Source: an uncultured bacterium (lineage in GTDB: Bacteria > Actinomycetota > Coriobacteriia > Coriobacteriales > Eggerthellaceae). From it: 64,000 bases of DNA. The stretch is taken from NCBI GenBank assembly GCA_937890835.1, contig CALADF010000044.1, positions 1 through 64,000 on the forward strand. The letters run 5' to 3'. Position numbers and translations under genes: made by a program. The notes under the pieces were generated by a model. It searched no databases, was not told the DNA's origin, and saw only the letters and a program-made list of their open reading frames with translations. Positions 50,920-59,763 of the stretch are shown here, in pieces (within the stretch, counting starts at the first letter, position 1; the number at the start of each line of letters is the position of its first letter).

Positions 50920-51606
50920 ATGCGGTTTTCGCGCAAACAGGTTTTAGCGACGGTTGCTCTCATCGTGTGCGCTGCGGCGTTGGTCGTCGCTGCAGTGAAG
51001 TGGGGCCCCGAAGCGTTCGCGTTTTTCGCCGACGGCGACCGGCTCCAAGCATGGATCGAATCCCAAGGCCCGCTTGCCCAGGTGGCCATGGTGGGTCTTG
51101 TGATCGCCCAGACCGTGGCCGCCGTTCTGCCCGGGGAGCCGCTCGAGCTGGGCGCGGGGTACGCGTTCGGGTTCTGGGAAGGCACCGTGCTGTGTCTTTT
51201 GGGCAACGCGCTGGGAACGCTGATCATCGTGGTCTTGGTCAGGCGTTTGGGCATGCGCGTCGTCGAGGTGTTCGTCTCACGCGAGAAGCTCGAAAGCGTG
51301 AAGTGGCTCCAGGATTCGGCGCGCTTCGAGGTGCTCATGTTCGTGATTTTCCTCATCCCCGGAACGCCGAAAGACGCGCTGACGTATCTTGCCGCGCTGA
51401 CGACCTGCCCCTTCCGCCGCATCGTCGCCATCACCACCGTCGGCAGGATTCCCTCGGTGGTTTCCTCGACGCTCGCCGCCAGCTTTGCGGCAGACGGCAG
51501 CTGGGTGGTCGCAGGTGCGGTCATGGCGGTGACGCTCGTTCTCGCCGTCGCGGGAGCCGCCGCCTACGCTTTCATCGTGCGCGGAAAGACGGCAGCGCAG
51601 CGGTGA
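50920..51606 (+). CDS. VTT-domain (TVP38/TMEM64, DedA-like) membrane protein
   Basis: 228 aa, ATG start. Five or six hydrophobic segments. VTT hallmarks: VLPGEPLELGAGYAFGFWEG, LGNALGTLIIVVLVRRLG and FLIPGTPKDALTYLAALT. The superfamily includes lipid scramblases and DedA carriers of undecaprenyl phosphate. It is 110 bp downstream of the kinase gene and on the same strand, so it may be in the same regulon. Confidence 0.88.
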   Translation: MRFSRKQVLATVALIVCAAALVVAAVKWGPEAFAFFADGDRLQAWIESQGPLAQVAMVGLVIAQTVAAVLPGEPLELGAGYAFGFWEGTVLCLLGNALGTLIIVVLVRRLGMRVVEVFVSREKLESVKWLQDSARFEVLMFVIFLIPGTPKDALTYLAALTTCPFRRIVAITTVGRIPSVVSSTLAASFAADGSWVVAGAVMAVTLVLAVAGAAAYAFIVRGKTAAQR

Positions 51607-51787
51607 CGGGCGGAAGGTCTCGGGCGTCACCGGATTCCTCGCTGCAAGCCCGCGAGGGGGTTTCTCGCATTTTCTCGCATGTGGACGCTGGAATGCTGGG
51701 AAAACGTTAGAAATGGCGGCATCCTGTCCCTCGCTTCCCGACTTCCGTTCTCGCTCCGTTGCCTGAGCGCCGCCTCCGCAGCTCCGC

Positions 51788-52600
51788 TTACGCGCTGATC
51801 GCCCAGATGTTTCGGCATTGGGCTATCACGCGCTCGGAATCCCAGCTGCGCGCGCTCCGCTCGGCGCTGTTGGGGTCCATCACCTGCAGCTTGCCTGCGC
51901 TGTCCGTGCCGGAGATGACGATGAAGTGCCCTTCTGTGGTGAAGTCGCCCGGCCCCACGCTGCAGATGACTGTTTTTCCCTCGGCGAGCGCCGCCTTCAA
52001 AATGCCTTCGTCGGCGGGCAGCTCCTCGGAGCGAAGACCGAGCATCGCCGCCCCTTCGCTCATGAAGAGCCAGGTGGTCATGTTCGATTCGACGAATCCG
52101 TTTTCTTCCGAAAACGCCGCCATCTTGGCGGGATCCATGTCGGTCCTGCCTGTTTGCGCCACGTAGGCGGCCGTCATGCAGGTGGGTCCGCATCCGTTTT
52201 CCTCCACCGTGCCGCCGGCGTAGGGCGCCGATGCCCAGGCGGGATCGGTTTGGTAGAGATGGGGCACCTGTCCGCGCGTCCACTCCGACACGGGGGTGCT
52301 GACATCCCCCGAAAGCGCTTCTCCGCGAAACGGGGCGAGCGCTCCTTCGCTCGTGTCGAGGAAGCGCGATCCGAGCAGCGCGATGGCCAAGACCAGCGCC
52401 GTGGCGCACGCGAGTCGCAACGCGCGCGGGCGTCGGCGCGCGTTGCGTTGCGCGGGGCCGTTTTCGCTTCGCGCCGCGCGCACGTGCATCGGGTTGTTGC
52501 GTGCCGGGGTGGAGAGGCGCGCTCTCGGGTTGTTGCGTGCCGGGGTGGAGAGGCGCGCTCTCGGGTTGTTGCGTGCCGCGAGTCGCGGGTTGTTTTCCAT
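51788..52600 (-). CDS. membrane-anchored C39-like cysteine peptidase
   Basis: 270 aa from ATG 52600 with AGGGAGCC upstream. Residues 1-57 are cytoplasmic and contain a perfect 12-residue repeat (RARLSTPARNNP twice); 61-78 form one membrane helix. The C39-like domain has VPHLYQTDPAWASAPYAGG, ENGCGPTCMTAAYV with catalytic Cys137, GHFIVISG with His225, and MDPNS with Asp242. Single-domain relatives cut peptides outside the cell. Divergent from the 52781 two-component system over 180 bp, so that system may regulate it. Confidence 0.82.
   Translation of the reverse strand: MENNPRLAARNNPRARLSTPARNNPRARLSTPARNNPMHVRAARSENGPAQRNARRRPRALRLACATALVLAIALLGSRFLDTSEGALAPFRGEALSGDVSTPVSEWTRGQVPHLYQTDPAWASAPYAGGTVEENGCGPTCMTAAYVAQTGRTDMDPAKMAAFSEENGFVESNMTTWLFMSEGAAMLGLRSEELPADEGILKAALAEGKTVICSVGPGDFTTEGHFIVISGTDSAGKLQVMDPNSAERSARSWDSERVIAQCRNIWAISA
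52489..52577. repeat. 36-bp tandem repeat, 2.5 copies, in the C39-like gene
   Basis: Identical 36-bp units at 52489-52524 and 52525-52560 and a 17-bp partial copy to 52577. Length is a multiple of three, so copy number can change without breaking the frame. Confidence 0.85.
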
Positions 52601-52673
52601 GATGGCTCCCTCTGTTCGATGTGCTTCGCCGAAACCTTAACGCGGACGCGTCTTGGCTTTCCCATAGCGCGGC

Positions 52674-52710
52674 CTTAACCTTTCCTTGGGTTTCTTAAGG
52701 AATCCTTATG
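52674..52710. promoter_or_regulatory. tandem CTT-type response-regulator boxes
   Basis: CTT motifs start at 52674, 52685, 52694 and 52705: two pairs with 11-bp internal spacing and 20 bp between pairs, in CCTTAACC, CCTTGG, TCTTAAGG, TCCTTATG. This is the direct-repeat form used by OmpR-family regulators. It lies between the C39-like gene and the response-regulator gene. Confidence 0.5.
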
Positions 52711-52780
52711 CGCGGATGGATCGTTCGAGCCGCCTTGTCGGACGGGAGTCTCGCCGCAGGTCGGGCGATATAATCCTTGT

Positions 52781-53512
52781 ATGGAAAAAACGCCGAACAT
52801 ACTGGTGGTCGATGACGAGCGCGCGATCGCCGACTTGGTGGTGGACACGCTCGTCGCCGAAGGCTTGAGCGCGCGGGCGTGTTACGCCGCCGCTGACGCG
52901 CTCGATGAGCTGGAGCGTGCGCCGTACGATCTTGCCATCCTCGACGTCATGATGCCCGGCATGGACGGTCTTGAGCTGTGCCGCCGCATCCGTCAAACGT
53001 CCGAGATGCCCATCATCTTCCTCTCCGCGAAGGTTGAGGAGGCGGACAAGGTGGTCGGCCTCATGCTCGGCGGCGACGATTACATCGAGAAGCCCTTCAA
53101 GAAGCGCGAGTTGGCGGCGCGTGTGCGCGTGCGACTTCGACGTGCGGCGGCTGCACCCCGCCGTCCGGGTGTGCTGTCGGCGCGTGGCGTCGAGGTTGAC
53201 GTCGATGCGCACCTGGCGTCGCTGCACGGCATCCCCTTGCCGCTGACGCCGAAGGAGTTCGGGGTGCTGCGTCTGCTCGTCGAGCGTGCGGGTCGCCCGG
53301 TGTCCTCCCGTGATATCTACGAGGAGGTTTGGCGGGAGTCCTATGCTTCGTCGTCTTCCAACTCGGTCATGGTTCACATTCGCCACCTGCGCAAGAAGCT
53401 CGCGCAGGTGGATTCATCCGAGACGTTCATCGAGACCGCTTGGGGCGTGGGGTATCGCATAGAATCGGACGCGGCGCTTCGCCGAAACGGGGGCGGACAT
53501 GCGCAAGCTTGA
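52781..53512 (+). CDS. OmpR/VanR-family response regulator
   Basis: 243 aa, ATG start. Receiver: D11/D12 in VVDDERAIADLV, phospho-acceptor D55 in AILDVMMPGMDG, K104 in YIEKPF. Winged helix: LTPKEFGVLRLLVERAGRPVSS, VMVHIRHLRKKL, and IETAWGVGYR. The run YDLAILDVMMPGMDGLELCRRIR is close to VanR. No van ligase genes are near, so a resistance role is not supported. The kinase start overlaps the end by 14 bp. Confidence 0.92.
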   Translation: MEKTPNILVVDDERAIADLVVDTLVAEGLSARACYAAADALDELERAPYDLAILDVMMPGMDGLELCRRIRQTSEMPIIFLSAKVEEADKVVGLMLGGDDYIEKPFKKRELAARVRVRLRRAAAAPRRPGVLSARGVEVDVDAHLASLHGIPLPLTPKEFGVLRLLVERAGRPVSSRDIYEEVWRESYASSSSNSVMVHIRHLRKKLAQVDSSETFIETAWGVGYRIESDAALRRNGGGHAQA

Positions 53513-54719
53513 AAGCGCTCAAGCGAAAGACCTTGGCCGCCGCCTCGTTGCGCGCCTGGTCGTGCTTCTTCTTGCGTACACGGCGGCGTTTGGCGTGGTC
53601 GCCGCTTATCTGGAGAAATTCGTGATCCCCGATGTGGCCGATCTCGTGGCCGAGGCGACGTCGGACTGGATGTACCTCGATTGTGCTTCTTACGTTGACT
53701 TCATGCACGATGCCAACCTGTCGGGGCAGTACTGGGATTCGTGGCCGGTTGACGATGATACGTACGCGGTGCGCAACCTCGATACGTACAACGCCATCAA
53801 ATCGCTGAAAATCCCGATTGCCATCTTGGCGTACGCAACGGGTTTCATTCTCATCGTGGCGCTGGTGCTGCGTCGCTCGATTCGCTATTTCGACGAGCTC
53901 TCGTGCGCAGTCGGCGGTTTGCTGGCGGATCACTCGGCGCCCGTGGAGCTCTCCGATGACTTGTCCATCGTTCGCGCCGAGCTGACGGCGGTGCGCGAGC
54001 GCTCCTTGGCGGACGATCGCGCCGCGCAGGCTGCCGAAACGCGCAAAAACGAGCTGGTGGCGTATCTCGCTCACGACATCAAGACGCCGCTCACCTCGGT
54101 CATCGGTTATCTGGAGCTTCTGCGTGACAATCCCGACCTGCCCGAAGAGACGCGCGAGCGTTATGCTCGCGTCGCGTTCGAGAAGGCGGAACGGCTCGAT
54201 TCCCTCGTGGACGAGTTTTTCGAGATCACGCGCTACAACTTGAAGTCGATGCCCATCGAGCGTGAGCGCATCGACGTCGGCATGCTCGTCGAGCAGGTCG
54301 CCGACGAATTGTTCCCCGACGCGGAGGGTAAAGGCGTCGCGATCGAGGTGGAGGCCGAGGATGGCGTTCGGGCGTTCGCCGATCCCGACAAGATGGCGCG
54401 CGCCTTGTCGAACATAGCGCGCAACGCCGTCGCGTACGCCGAGAGGGACTCGACGGTGCTCATGCGCGCCTCCCGCGAAGACTCTACGGTGCGCATTGCC
54501 GTGGAGAATCGTGGCAAGGAAATCTCGGCGGCGCATCTGGAGAGCGTCTTCGAGAAGTTCTTTCGCGAAGACGGCGCTCGCGCTACGAACGGGGGAGGAG
54601 CGGGTCTGGGGTTGGCCATCGCCCGTGAGATCGTTCAGGCTCACGGCGGAGTCATCGCGGTGTCGAGCGAAGCCGGTCGGACGGTGTTCACGGTCGAGAT
54701 ACCGTCCGACGTAACCTAG
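53499..54719 (+). CDS. sensor histidine kinase (VanS-like)
   Basis: 406 aa. Membrane segments at about 17-37 and 103-124 border a 65-residue extracytoplasmic loop. The H box ELVAYLAHDIKTPLTSVIGYLEL places phospho-acceptor at H192. N box LSNIARNAVAYA, then FEKFFRED and GGGAGLGLAIAREIVQAHGG. Overlaps the regulator gene by 14 bp, so the two proteins are made together. The signal is unknown. Confidence 0.92.
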   Translation: MRKLESAQAKDLGRRLVARLVVLLLAYTAAFGVVAAYLEKFVIPDVADLVAEATSDWMYLDCASYVDFMHDANLSGQYWDSWPVDDDTYAVRNLDTYNAIKSLKIPIAILAYATGFILIVALVLRRSIRYFDELSCAVGGLLADHSAPVELSDDLSIVRAELTAVRERSLADDRAAQAAETRKNELVAYLAHDIKTPLTSVIGYLELLRDNPDLPEETRERYARVAFEKAERLDSLVDEFFEITRYNLKSMPIERERIDVGMLVEQVADELFPDAEGKGVAIEVEAEDGVRAFADPDKMARALSNIARNAVAYAERDSTVLMRASREDSTVRIAVENRGKEISAAHLESVFEKFFREDGARATNGGGAGLGLAIAREIVQAHGGVIAVSSEAGRTVFTVEIPSDVT

Positions 54720-54723
54720 TGAT

Positions 54724-54748
54724 GTTACGAATGTGCAATACGTGTTAC
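54724..54748 (+). promoter_or_regulatory. GTTAC direct repeats upstream of the FmdE gene
   Basis: GTTACGAATGTG and GTGTTACAC place GTTAC at 54724-54728 and 54744-54748, 20 bp apart (two helical turns). Could be a regulator site or overlap the promoter; there is only 66 bp between genes. Confidence 0.3.
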
Positions 54749-54785
54749 ACTCCGATCGTTTATTCGACCGACCGGAGGAGCGACC

Positions 54786-55331
54786 ATGCTCGATATGCAC
54801 TATTGGGAGAAAGCCTCGGCGTTTCACGGGCATAAGTGCCCGGGTCTCGCCATCGGGTTCAAGGCGGTTGAGGGCGCCATCGCCGAGCTGGGTCTGAGCG
54901 ATGACGATATGCCCGCCGTCGACGAGGAGATCGTCTGCGTGACGGAAAACGACGCATGCGGCGTCGATGCCGTGCAGTACCTTCTGGGCTGCACGTTCGG
55001 CAAATCGAACCTGATCACCCGCGTTCGCGGCAAGATGGCGTTCTCGTTCTTCGTGCGCGGAACCGATAAACGCGTGCGTCTTGTTCTGAAGGCGGATTGC
55101 GGCGCGGGGCTCGATCGCGCGGCGTATCAGGAATATCTGCTTAGCACGCCCTACGATCAGCTCTACGATGTGAAGGTTCCCGGTTACGATCTGCCCGAGC
55201 CTGCGCGTAAATTCCCCTCCCATGTTTGCGCGAAGTGCGGCGAGAAGACCGCCGAGTTCGGCTTGCGCGTTCAGGACGGCGAGCTTGTCTGCCGTGATTG
55301 CTACGACGCGTACCGGCGCGAGGGCTTCTAG
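54786..55331 (+). CDS. FmdE family protein with C-terminal zinc ribbon
   Basis: 181 aa; ATG after GGAGGAGCGACC. FHGHKCPGLAIGFKAVEGAI is the FmdE metal-binding start, ENDACGVDAVQYLLGCTFGKSN its continuation, and CAKCGEKTAEFGLRVQDGELVCRDC a C-terminal zinc ribbon. FmdE-like proteins were named from a formylmethanofuran dehydrogenase operon but occur in many non-methanogens beside molybdenum or metal genes. No formylmethanofuran dehydrogenase subunits are in the window. Confidence 0.88.
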   Translation: MLDMHYWEKASAFHGHKCPGLAIGFKAVEGAIAELGLSDDDMPAVDEEIVCVTENDACGVDAVQYLLGCTFGKSNLITRVRGKMAFSFFVRGTDKRVRLVLKADCGAGLDRAAYQEYLLSTPYDQLYDVKVPGYDLPEPARKFPSHVCAKCGEKTAEFGLRVQDGELVCRDCYDAYRREGF

Positions 55332-55566
55332 CCTGCTCGCGGTGCCGTCCGCCCTCGCGCGGCTTTCGACCTCCCGAGCCGCCATCGCCCCCTCTCGCGC
55401 GGCGATTTGCGCGGGTATTGTGGTTTACACACGCGTCGCTTGTTGGAAACACGCCGGCAAGACAAGGCGTATTAAACTCTTCGCGGATGGAAGGGCAGAT
55501 ATCGACCGCGCCGGGCGCATGTTCGCCATGGGGGAGCATGAACTGCCGCGCGAAGGGAAGGCATCC

Positions 55567-57156
55567 ATGATCGAGCTTAAGGCATATCAAGGACTTATTC
55601 GCAACCATACTCAGCTTGCGGCTGAGCTGGGCGTTGACATCGATGGGCTCTCGCGTCGCGAACGCGAGGAGAAGCTTCTGGTTGCGGCGTATAAGAAGTG
55701 GGGGTCCGATATGGGCCTGCACATCAACGGGCAGTTCGCCCTCGCGCTCTATGACGCGGATGCCGACGAGTTGTTCTGCGCGCGCGACGTTTTGGGCGCC
55801 GAGCTGTTCTTCTACTACGTTACTTCCGACGGCAAGCTGCTGTACGGTTTGGATATTGCGGATTTGTTCGACCAACCCGGCTACGAGCGCGGAGTCAACG
55901 AGGAGATGATTCAGTTCTACCTGGGCTTTTCCTACGTTCCCGGTGAAGACACGCTGTTCGCGGGCGTTCGCAAGCTGGCTCCGGGCGGTTATCTGCGCTT
56001 CGGCGGAACCGGCCTTGAGCTGGGTACGTACTGGGAGCTCGCCTTCGAACCCGACGAGTCCAAGACGCTCGATGATTGGGCGGACGAGATCTCGGACGCC
56101 ATGGACGCCGCCATGCGCGATGTCGTGGATCCCGACGAGAAGCTGGTGAGCTTCCTCTCGGGCGGCGTGGACTCGTCCTACATGCTGGCGAAGAGCCGCG
56201 CGACCGTCGGATACTGCGCATCGTATGCAGATCAGGAGGCAAGCGAGGAGGAGGACGCCCGTCAGACGGCGGCGTATCTCGGGCGCGGATTCGAGGGCAT
56301 CGAGGTGACGCCCGAGGACTTCTTCGCCAATCTGGACGAGTTCATCGTGGCCTATGAGCAACCTCAGGCGGACGCGGCGGGTTTGTCGTTGTACTGCGCG
56401 GCCAAGAAGCTCGTCGGCCGTACGGACGTGTGCTTCTCGGGCGAGGGCGCCGACGAGTTCTTCGCGGGCTATAAGGGGTATCAAGACACCGCGCGCTTCG
56501 AGAACAAGAGCGATCCGGTGTACTTCGGCGCCACGCAATCGATGCGCGCGCTCGACGAGAAGCATTACCTGAAGCATTATTTCTCCAACCGCGACGCCGC
56601 CTCGTTCATGCGCGAGCGCGGGAAGGCGGGACGTCGCTACGACACGGTCTCGTGGATGCTCTATGTGGACCTGCGCAGCTACTTCGAGGGCAGCATTCTG
56701 TTTAACTCGACGAAGATTGTGAAGGGCACGGGGCTCGACATCCGCATGCCGATGTGCGACTTGCGCATATTCGACATCGCCCGTCGCATGCCCTCGCGCT
56801 TCAAGGTCGACGAGAAGCAGAACAAGATCGCCCTGCGTCGCGCCGCAAGCCGGGTGCTTCCCGAATCCGTGGCGTATCGCAAGAAGCTCGGCTTCCCGGT
56901 GCCCATCAGCGGTTGGCTGGCCGATCCCGCCTACAACGCCGACATCGAGCGCGCGTTCAGGAGTGAGGCGGCGGCGAAGTTCTTCAACGTGCGCGAGATC
57001 CAGGCGCTTCTGAACATGTTCCTGGGGAGGAAGACCAACTTGTGGCATCGTCTGCGCTATCGCGGCAGCAAGGCGGGGCTGTGGCGCCGCGTTTGGTCGA
57101 TCTACGTGTTCATCCGCTGGTACGAGCTGTTCTTCATGGACGGTAAGCGTTCCTAG
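55567..57156 (+). CDS. asparagine-synthetase-like protein without the glutaminase cysteine
   Basis: 529 aa from ATG 55567 (GAAGGGAAGG upstream). A class II amidotransferase-like part (LINGQFALALYD, CARDVLGAELFFYYV) is followed by the synthetase domain: ATP loop SFLSGGVDSS at 198-204, FSGEGADEFFAGYKGY, and a conserved GLDIRMPMCDLRIFDIARRMPS. The N-terminal MCG with the catalytic Cys1 needed to hydrolyse glutamine is absent, as are the first 40-50 residues of AsnB. It would depend on free ammonia or carry out another adenylate-forming amidation. Confidence 0.85.
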   Translation: MIELKAYQGLIRNHTQLAAELGVDIDGLSRREREEKLLVAAYKKWGSDMGLHINGQFALALYDADADELFCARDVLGAELFFYYVTSDGKLLYGLDIADLFDQPGYERGVNEEMIQFYLGFSYVPGEDTLFAGVRKLAPGGYLRFGGTGLELGTYWELAFEPDESKTLDDWADEISDAMDAAMRDVVDPDEKLVSFLSGGVDSSYMLAKSRATVGYCASYADQEASEEEDARQTAAYLGRGFEGIEVTPEDFFANLDEFIVAYEQPQADAAGLSLYCAAKKLVGRTDVCFSGEGADEFFAGYKGYQDTARFENKSDPVYFGATQSMRALDEKHYLKHYFSNRDAASFMRERGKAGRRYDTVSWMLYVDLRSYFEGSILFNSTKIVKGTGLDIRMPMCDLRIFDIARRMPSRFKVDEKQNKIALRRAASRVLPESVAYRKKLGFPVPISGWLADPAYNADIERAFRSEAAAKFFNVREIQALLNMFLGRKTNLWHRLRYRGSKAGLWRRVWSIYVFIRWYELFFMDGKRS

Positions 57157-57521
57157 CGCGCAACGGGCGCGGTGACATGCGGGACGGGTTCTGCCGTTCT
57201 CGATGCCGCTGCGCCCCCTCGCTTCTTCCGGCGCTCCCGCTCGGGCTGCCGTTCGCTTCTTCCAACACTCCCGCTCGGGCTGCCGTTCGCTTCCCTTCGC
57301 CGCTTTATTTCGCTCGGCTGCGGAAGAAACGGGGGAGTGTTTCGGTATTTTTCCCCATATCGCTTTGACGCGCGTATAATTCCGAACTCCGCGTCTCGAA
57401 ATCTGCTCAAGACACCTTTCAACAGCATAGGCCCCCCGCGCCCATCCTCCGGGTTGGGCGGATCCGTCGTGTCCGCAGGCTTTGGGACGTATGAAGCATG
57501 GGCAAGCAAGAGGAACGGGAT
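57157..57521. other. intergenic region with 34-bp tandem repeat
   Basis: No gene seen. Two near-identical 34-bp units beginning CGCTTCTTCC lie at 57220-57253 and 57254-57287, with the start of a third. TATAAT at 57375-57380 is a good -10 sequence but no suitable -35 lies upstream. The SulP transporter gene follows. Confidence 0.5.
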
Positions 57522-59243
57522 ATGCAGCGCGACAAGATCAAGCCGATATTATTCAGCGTCATCAAGCACACGAGCAAAGAGGAGCTGAAACGTCAGATCC
57601 CTAAAGACATCGTGTCGGGCATTATGGTGGCGGTGGTGGCGCTGCCGCTTTCCATCGCGCTGGGCATCGCGTCGGGCGTGGGCCCCGAACAGGGGCTTTA
57701 CACCGCCATCGTCGCGGGCTTCATCATCGCGCTGTTCGGCGGCAGCCGCGTGCAGATCTCCGGCCCCACGGCGGCGTTCGCGGCCATCGTCGCGGGCATT
57801 GTGGCGACCGACGGCATCGAGGGTTTGGTTGCCGCCACCATCATCGCGGGCGTTTTGCTCATGCTCATGGGCTTTTTGAAGTTGGGGGCCATCATCCGCT
57901 TCGTTCCCTACACCATAACCACCGGTTTCACTGCGGGCATTGCCGTCACGCTGGTCATCGGGCAGATGAAGGATTTCCTAGGGCTCACGTTTTCCGCAGG
58001 AGCGCCGACGGTCGAGACCATGGACAAGCTTTCGGCCACGGCGCAGAGCATCACGACGGTGAACTGGCAGGCGTGCGCCGTGGGCGTGGTTTGCCTGGCC
58101 ATTCTGTTTCTGTGGCCGCGGCTCGATCGACTTTCGTCGCATGCGGCTATGACGGCCCTCGCGCGCATTCCCGGTTCCCTCGTGTCGCTTATCGTGGGCG
58201 TGGCGCTGGTGTGCGGGTTGGGTTTGAACGTGAACACCATCGGCGATTTATATACCATCGACGGCGGCATGCCCCGGTTCGAGCTTCCTCATCTGAGCGT
58301 GGATTTGTTCCGCGATCAGCTTGCTAACGGCATCACCATCGCCATTCTGGCGGCTATCGAGTCGCTACTTTCGTGCGTGGTGGCCGACAGCATGATCAGC
58401 TCGCATCATCGTTGCAACATGGAGTTGGTGGCGCAGGGTGCTGGCAACATTGCTTCGGTCCTGTTCGGCGGCATTCCCGCGACGGGCGCCATCGCGCGCA
58501 CTGCCGCGAACGTGAAGAACGGCGGCCGCACGCCTATCGCGGGCATGGTGCACGCGGCGGTGCTGCTGGCGGTGCTGATGTTTTTCATGTCGTACGCGGC
58601 GCTTATCCCTATGCCCACCATCGCCGCCATTTTGCTGCATGTCGCCTATAACATGTCGGGGTGGCGTAACTTCGCGCATCTGTGCCGCACAGCATCGAAA
58701 GGCGCGGTCGCCACGTTGCTGATCACGTTCGCGCTGACCATCGTGGTTGATCTGGTGGCGGCCATTGCCGTGGGCATGATGATCACCGTGGTGCTGTTCA
58801 TGAAGATGGTGAGCGAAGAGACCGAGGTCAAAGGCTGGGTGTACTACTGCGATCAGAACTCCGAGGTCACGCATCTGCGAGAGCTGCCCAAAAGCGTGCG
58901 CGTGTATGAGATCAACGGCCCGATGTTTTTCGGAATGACCGACCAGATCGCCGATATTTCGGTCAAGGAGTTCACGAAATACCTGATCATCCGCATGCGC
59001 GGCGTGCCCTCGCTCGACTCGTCGGGCATGAACGCGCTCGAGAACCTCTACGACTACTGCCACGAGAACGGCGTGAGCCTGATCGTCTCGCACGCGAACG
59101 AGCAGCCCATGAAAACCATGCGCCGCGCCGGCTTCGTCGATAAGGTGGGGGAGGACCACTTCCGCGCCAACATCGACGACGCCATCGCCTTTGCGCGCCA
59201 GCTGCTCGAGCAGGAGGGGGTCGCGAAGGGCGCACGGCGGTAG
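57522..59243 (+). CDS. SulP-family anion transporter with STAS domain
   Basis: 573 aa from ATG 57522 (AGGA 8 nt upstream; ATG 57498 is an alternative). SulP core: KDIVSGIMVAVVALPLSIALGIASGVGPEQGLYTAIVAGF, SRVQISGPTAAFAAIV, IPATGAIARTAANV, about 12 hydrophobic segments. The C-terminal STAS domain (residues about 455-565) has EINGPMFFGMTDQI, VPSLDSSGMNALENL and SHANEQPMKTMRRAGF. Carries sulfate, bicarbonate or dicarboxylates. Confidence 0.92.
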   Translation: MQRDKIKPILFSVIKHTSKEELKRQIPKDIVSGIMVAVVALPLSIALGIASGVGPEQGLYTAIVAGFIIALFGGSRVQISGPTAAFAAIVAGIVATDGIEGLVAATIIAGVLLMLMGFLKLGAIIRFVPYTITTGFTAGIAVTLVIGQMKDFLGLTFSAGAPTVETMDKLSATAQSITTVNWQACAVGVVCLAILFLWPRLDRLSSHAAMTALARIPGSLVSLIVGVALVCGLGLNVNTIGDLYTIDGGMPRFELPHLSVDLFRDQLANGITIAILAAIESLLSCVVADSMISSHHRCNMELVAQGAGNIASVLFGGIPATGAIARTAANVKNGGRTPIAGMVHAAVLLAVLMFFMSYAALIPMPTIAAILLHVAYNMSGWRNFAHLCRTASKGAVATLLITFALTIVVDLVAAIAVGMMITVVLFMKMVSEETEVKGWVYYCDQNSEVTHLRELPKSVRVYEINGPMFFGMTDQIADISVKEFTKYLIIRMRGVPSLDSSGMNALENLYDYCHENGVSLIVSHANEQPMKTMRRAGFVDKVGEDHFRANIDDAIAFARQLLEQEGVAKGARR

Positions 59244-59281
59244 TGCGGCTGCGCAGTGCTGGTTGCGAGGCGTTGGCGGGC

Positions 59282-59332
59282 GCGGCGGTTGTGCGGCGCT
59301 GATGTGCTCGGCGGCTGTGCGGCGCGGGCATG
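59282..59332 (+). repeat. imperfect direct repeat after the SulP gene
   Basis: GCGGCGGTTGTGCGGCGC and GGCGGCTGTGCGGCGC at 59282-59304 and about 59308-59332. GC-rich, with no gene in the 59244-59484 gap. Confidence 0.35.
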
Positions 59333-59484
59333 TCCGGCGTTCGCCCCGCCGACCCCGCGAAGGCGCGTCCCTCTGCAAGGTTCCGCACTATGCTGCGCTC
59401 GATGCGTTCGCCCCGCAGCCGCTTTCCTGTTTCGCCTTTGCGGCGTATGCTTGCTCTTGGCAACTTGAGAGATGGAGGACGGCC

Positions 59485-59763
59485 ATGGAGACATCGGAAT
59501 GCGAGATTCCCTCACCTGGTGATCAGGAGAGTTACGAGGATTTGCGCGACGCCATGCAATCGCAGACGTACTGGATCCGCTTTTTCATGCGCCCGTGCTG
59601 CCCGCCGCCCGGCGAGGATACGGCGCGCGCTCTCGTCGAGCGTCTGAAAGGCGAGATCGACGAGAGATCCGATATGTCCGAGGAGCAGCGCGCCGATTTG
59701 AAGTCGATCATCGACGGCAGGCTGGAGTGGTATCTTTCGCTGTCGGTCAGGCATATGGCGTAG
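59485..59763 (+). CDS. small acidic hypothetical protein, 92 aa
   Basis: ATG 59485 with GGAGGACGGCC upstream. Soluble, mostly helical: DQESYEDLRDAMQSQTYWIRFFMRPCCPPPGEDTARALVERLKGEIDERSDMSEEQRADLKSIIDGRLEWYLS. No domain recognised. Its end overlaps the convergent NUDIX gene by 17 bp. Confidence 0.6.
   Translation: METSECEIPSPGDQESYEDLRDAMQSQTYWIRFFMRPCCPPPGEDTARALVERLKGEIDERSDMSEEQRADLKSIIDGRLEWYLSLSVRHMA

Noticed and set aside
52489..52577. Possible CRISPR-like repeat
   Set aside because: The units are directly adjacent with no spacers, lie in frame within a gene, and there are no cas genes.
52781..54719. Vancomycin resistance regulation
   Set aside because: Regulator and kinase resemble VanR/VanS, but no vanH, ligase or vanX type gene is present in the window.
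53427..57048. Minus-strand frames of 652 and 635 codons over the kinase, FmdE and AsnB-like genes
   Set aside because: Both lie opposite genes with full motif sets; their translations have no recognisable domain.
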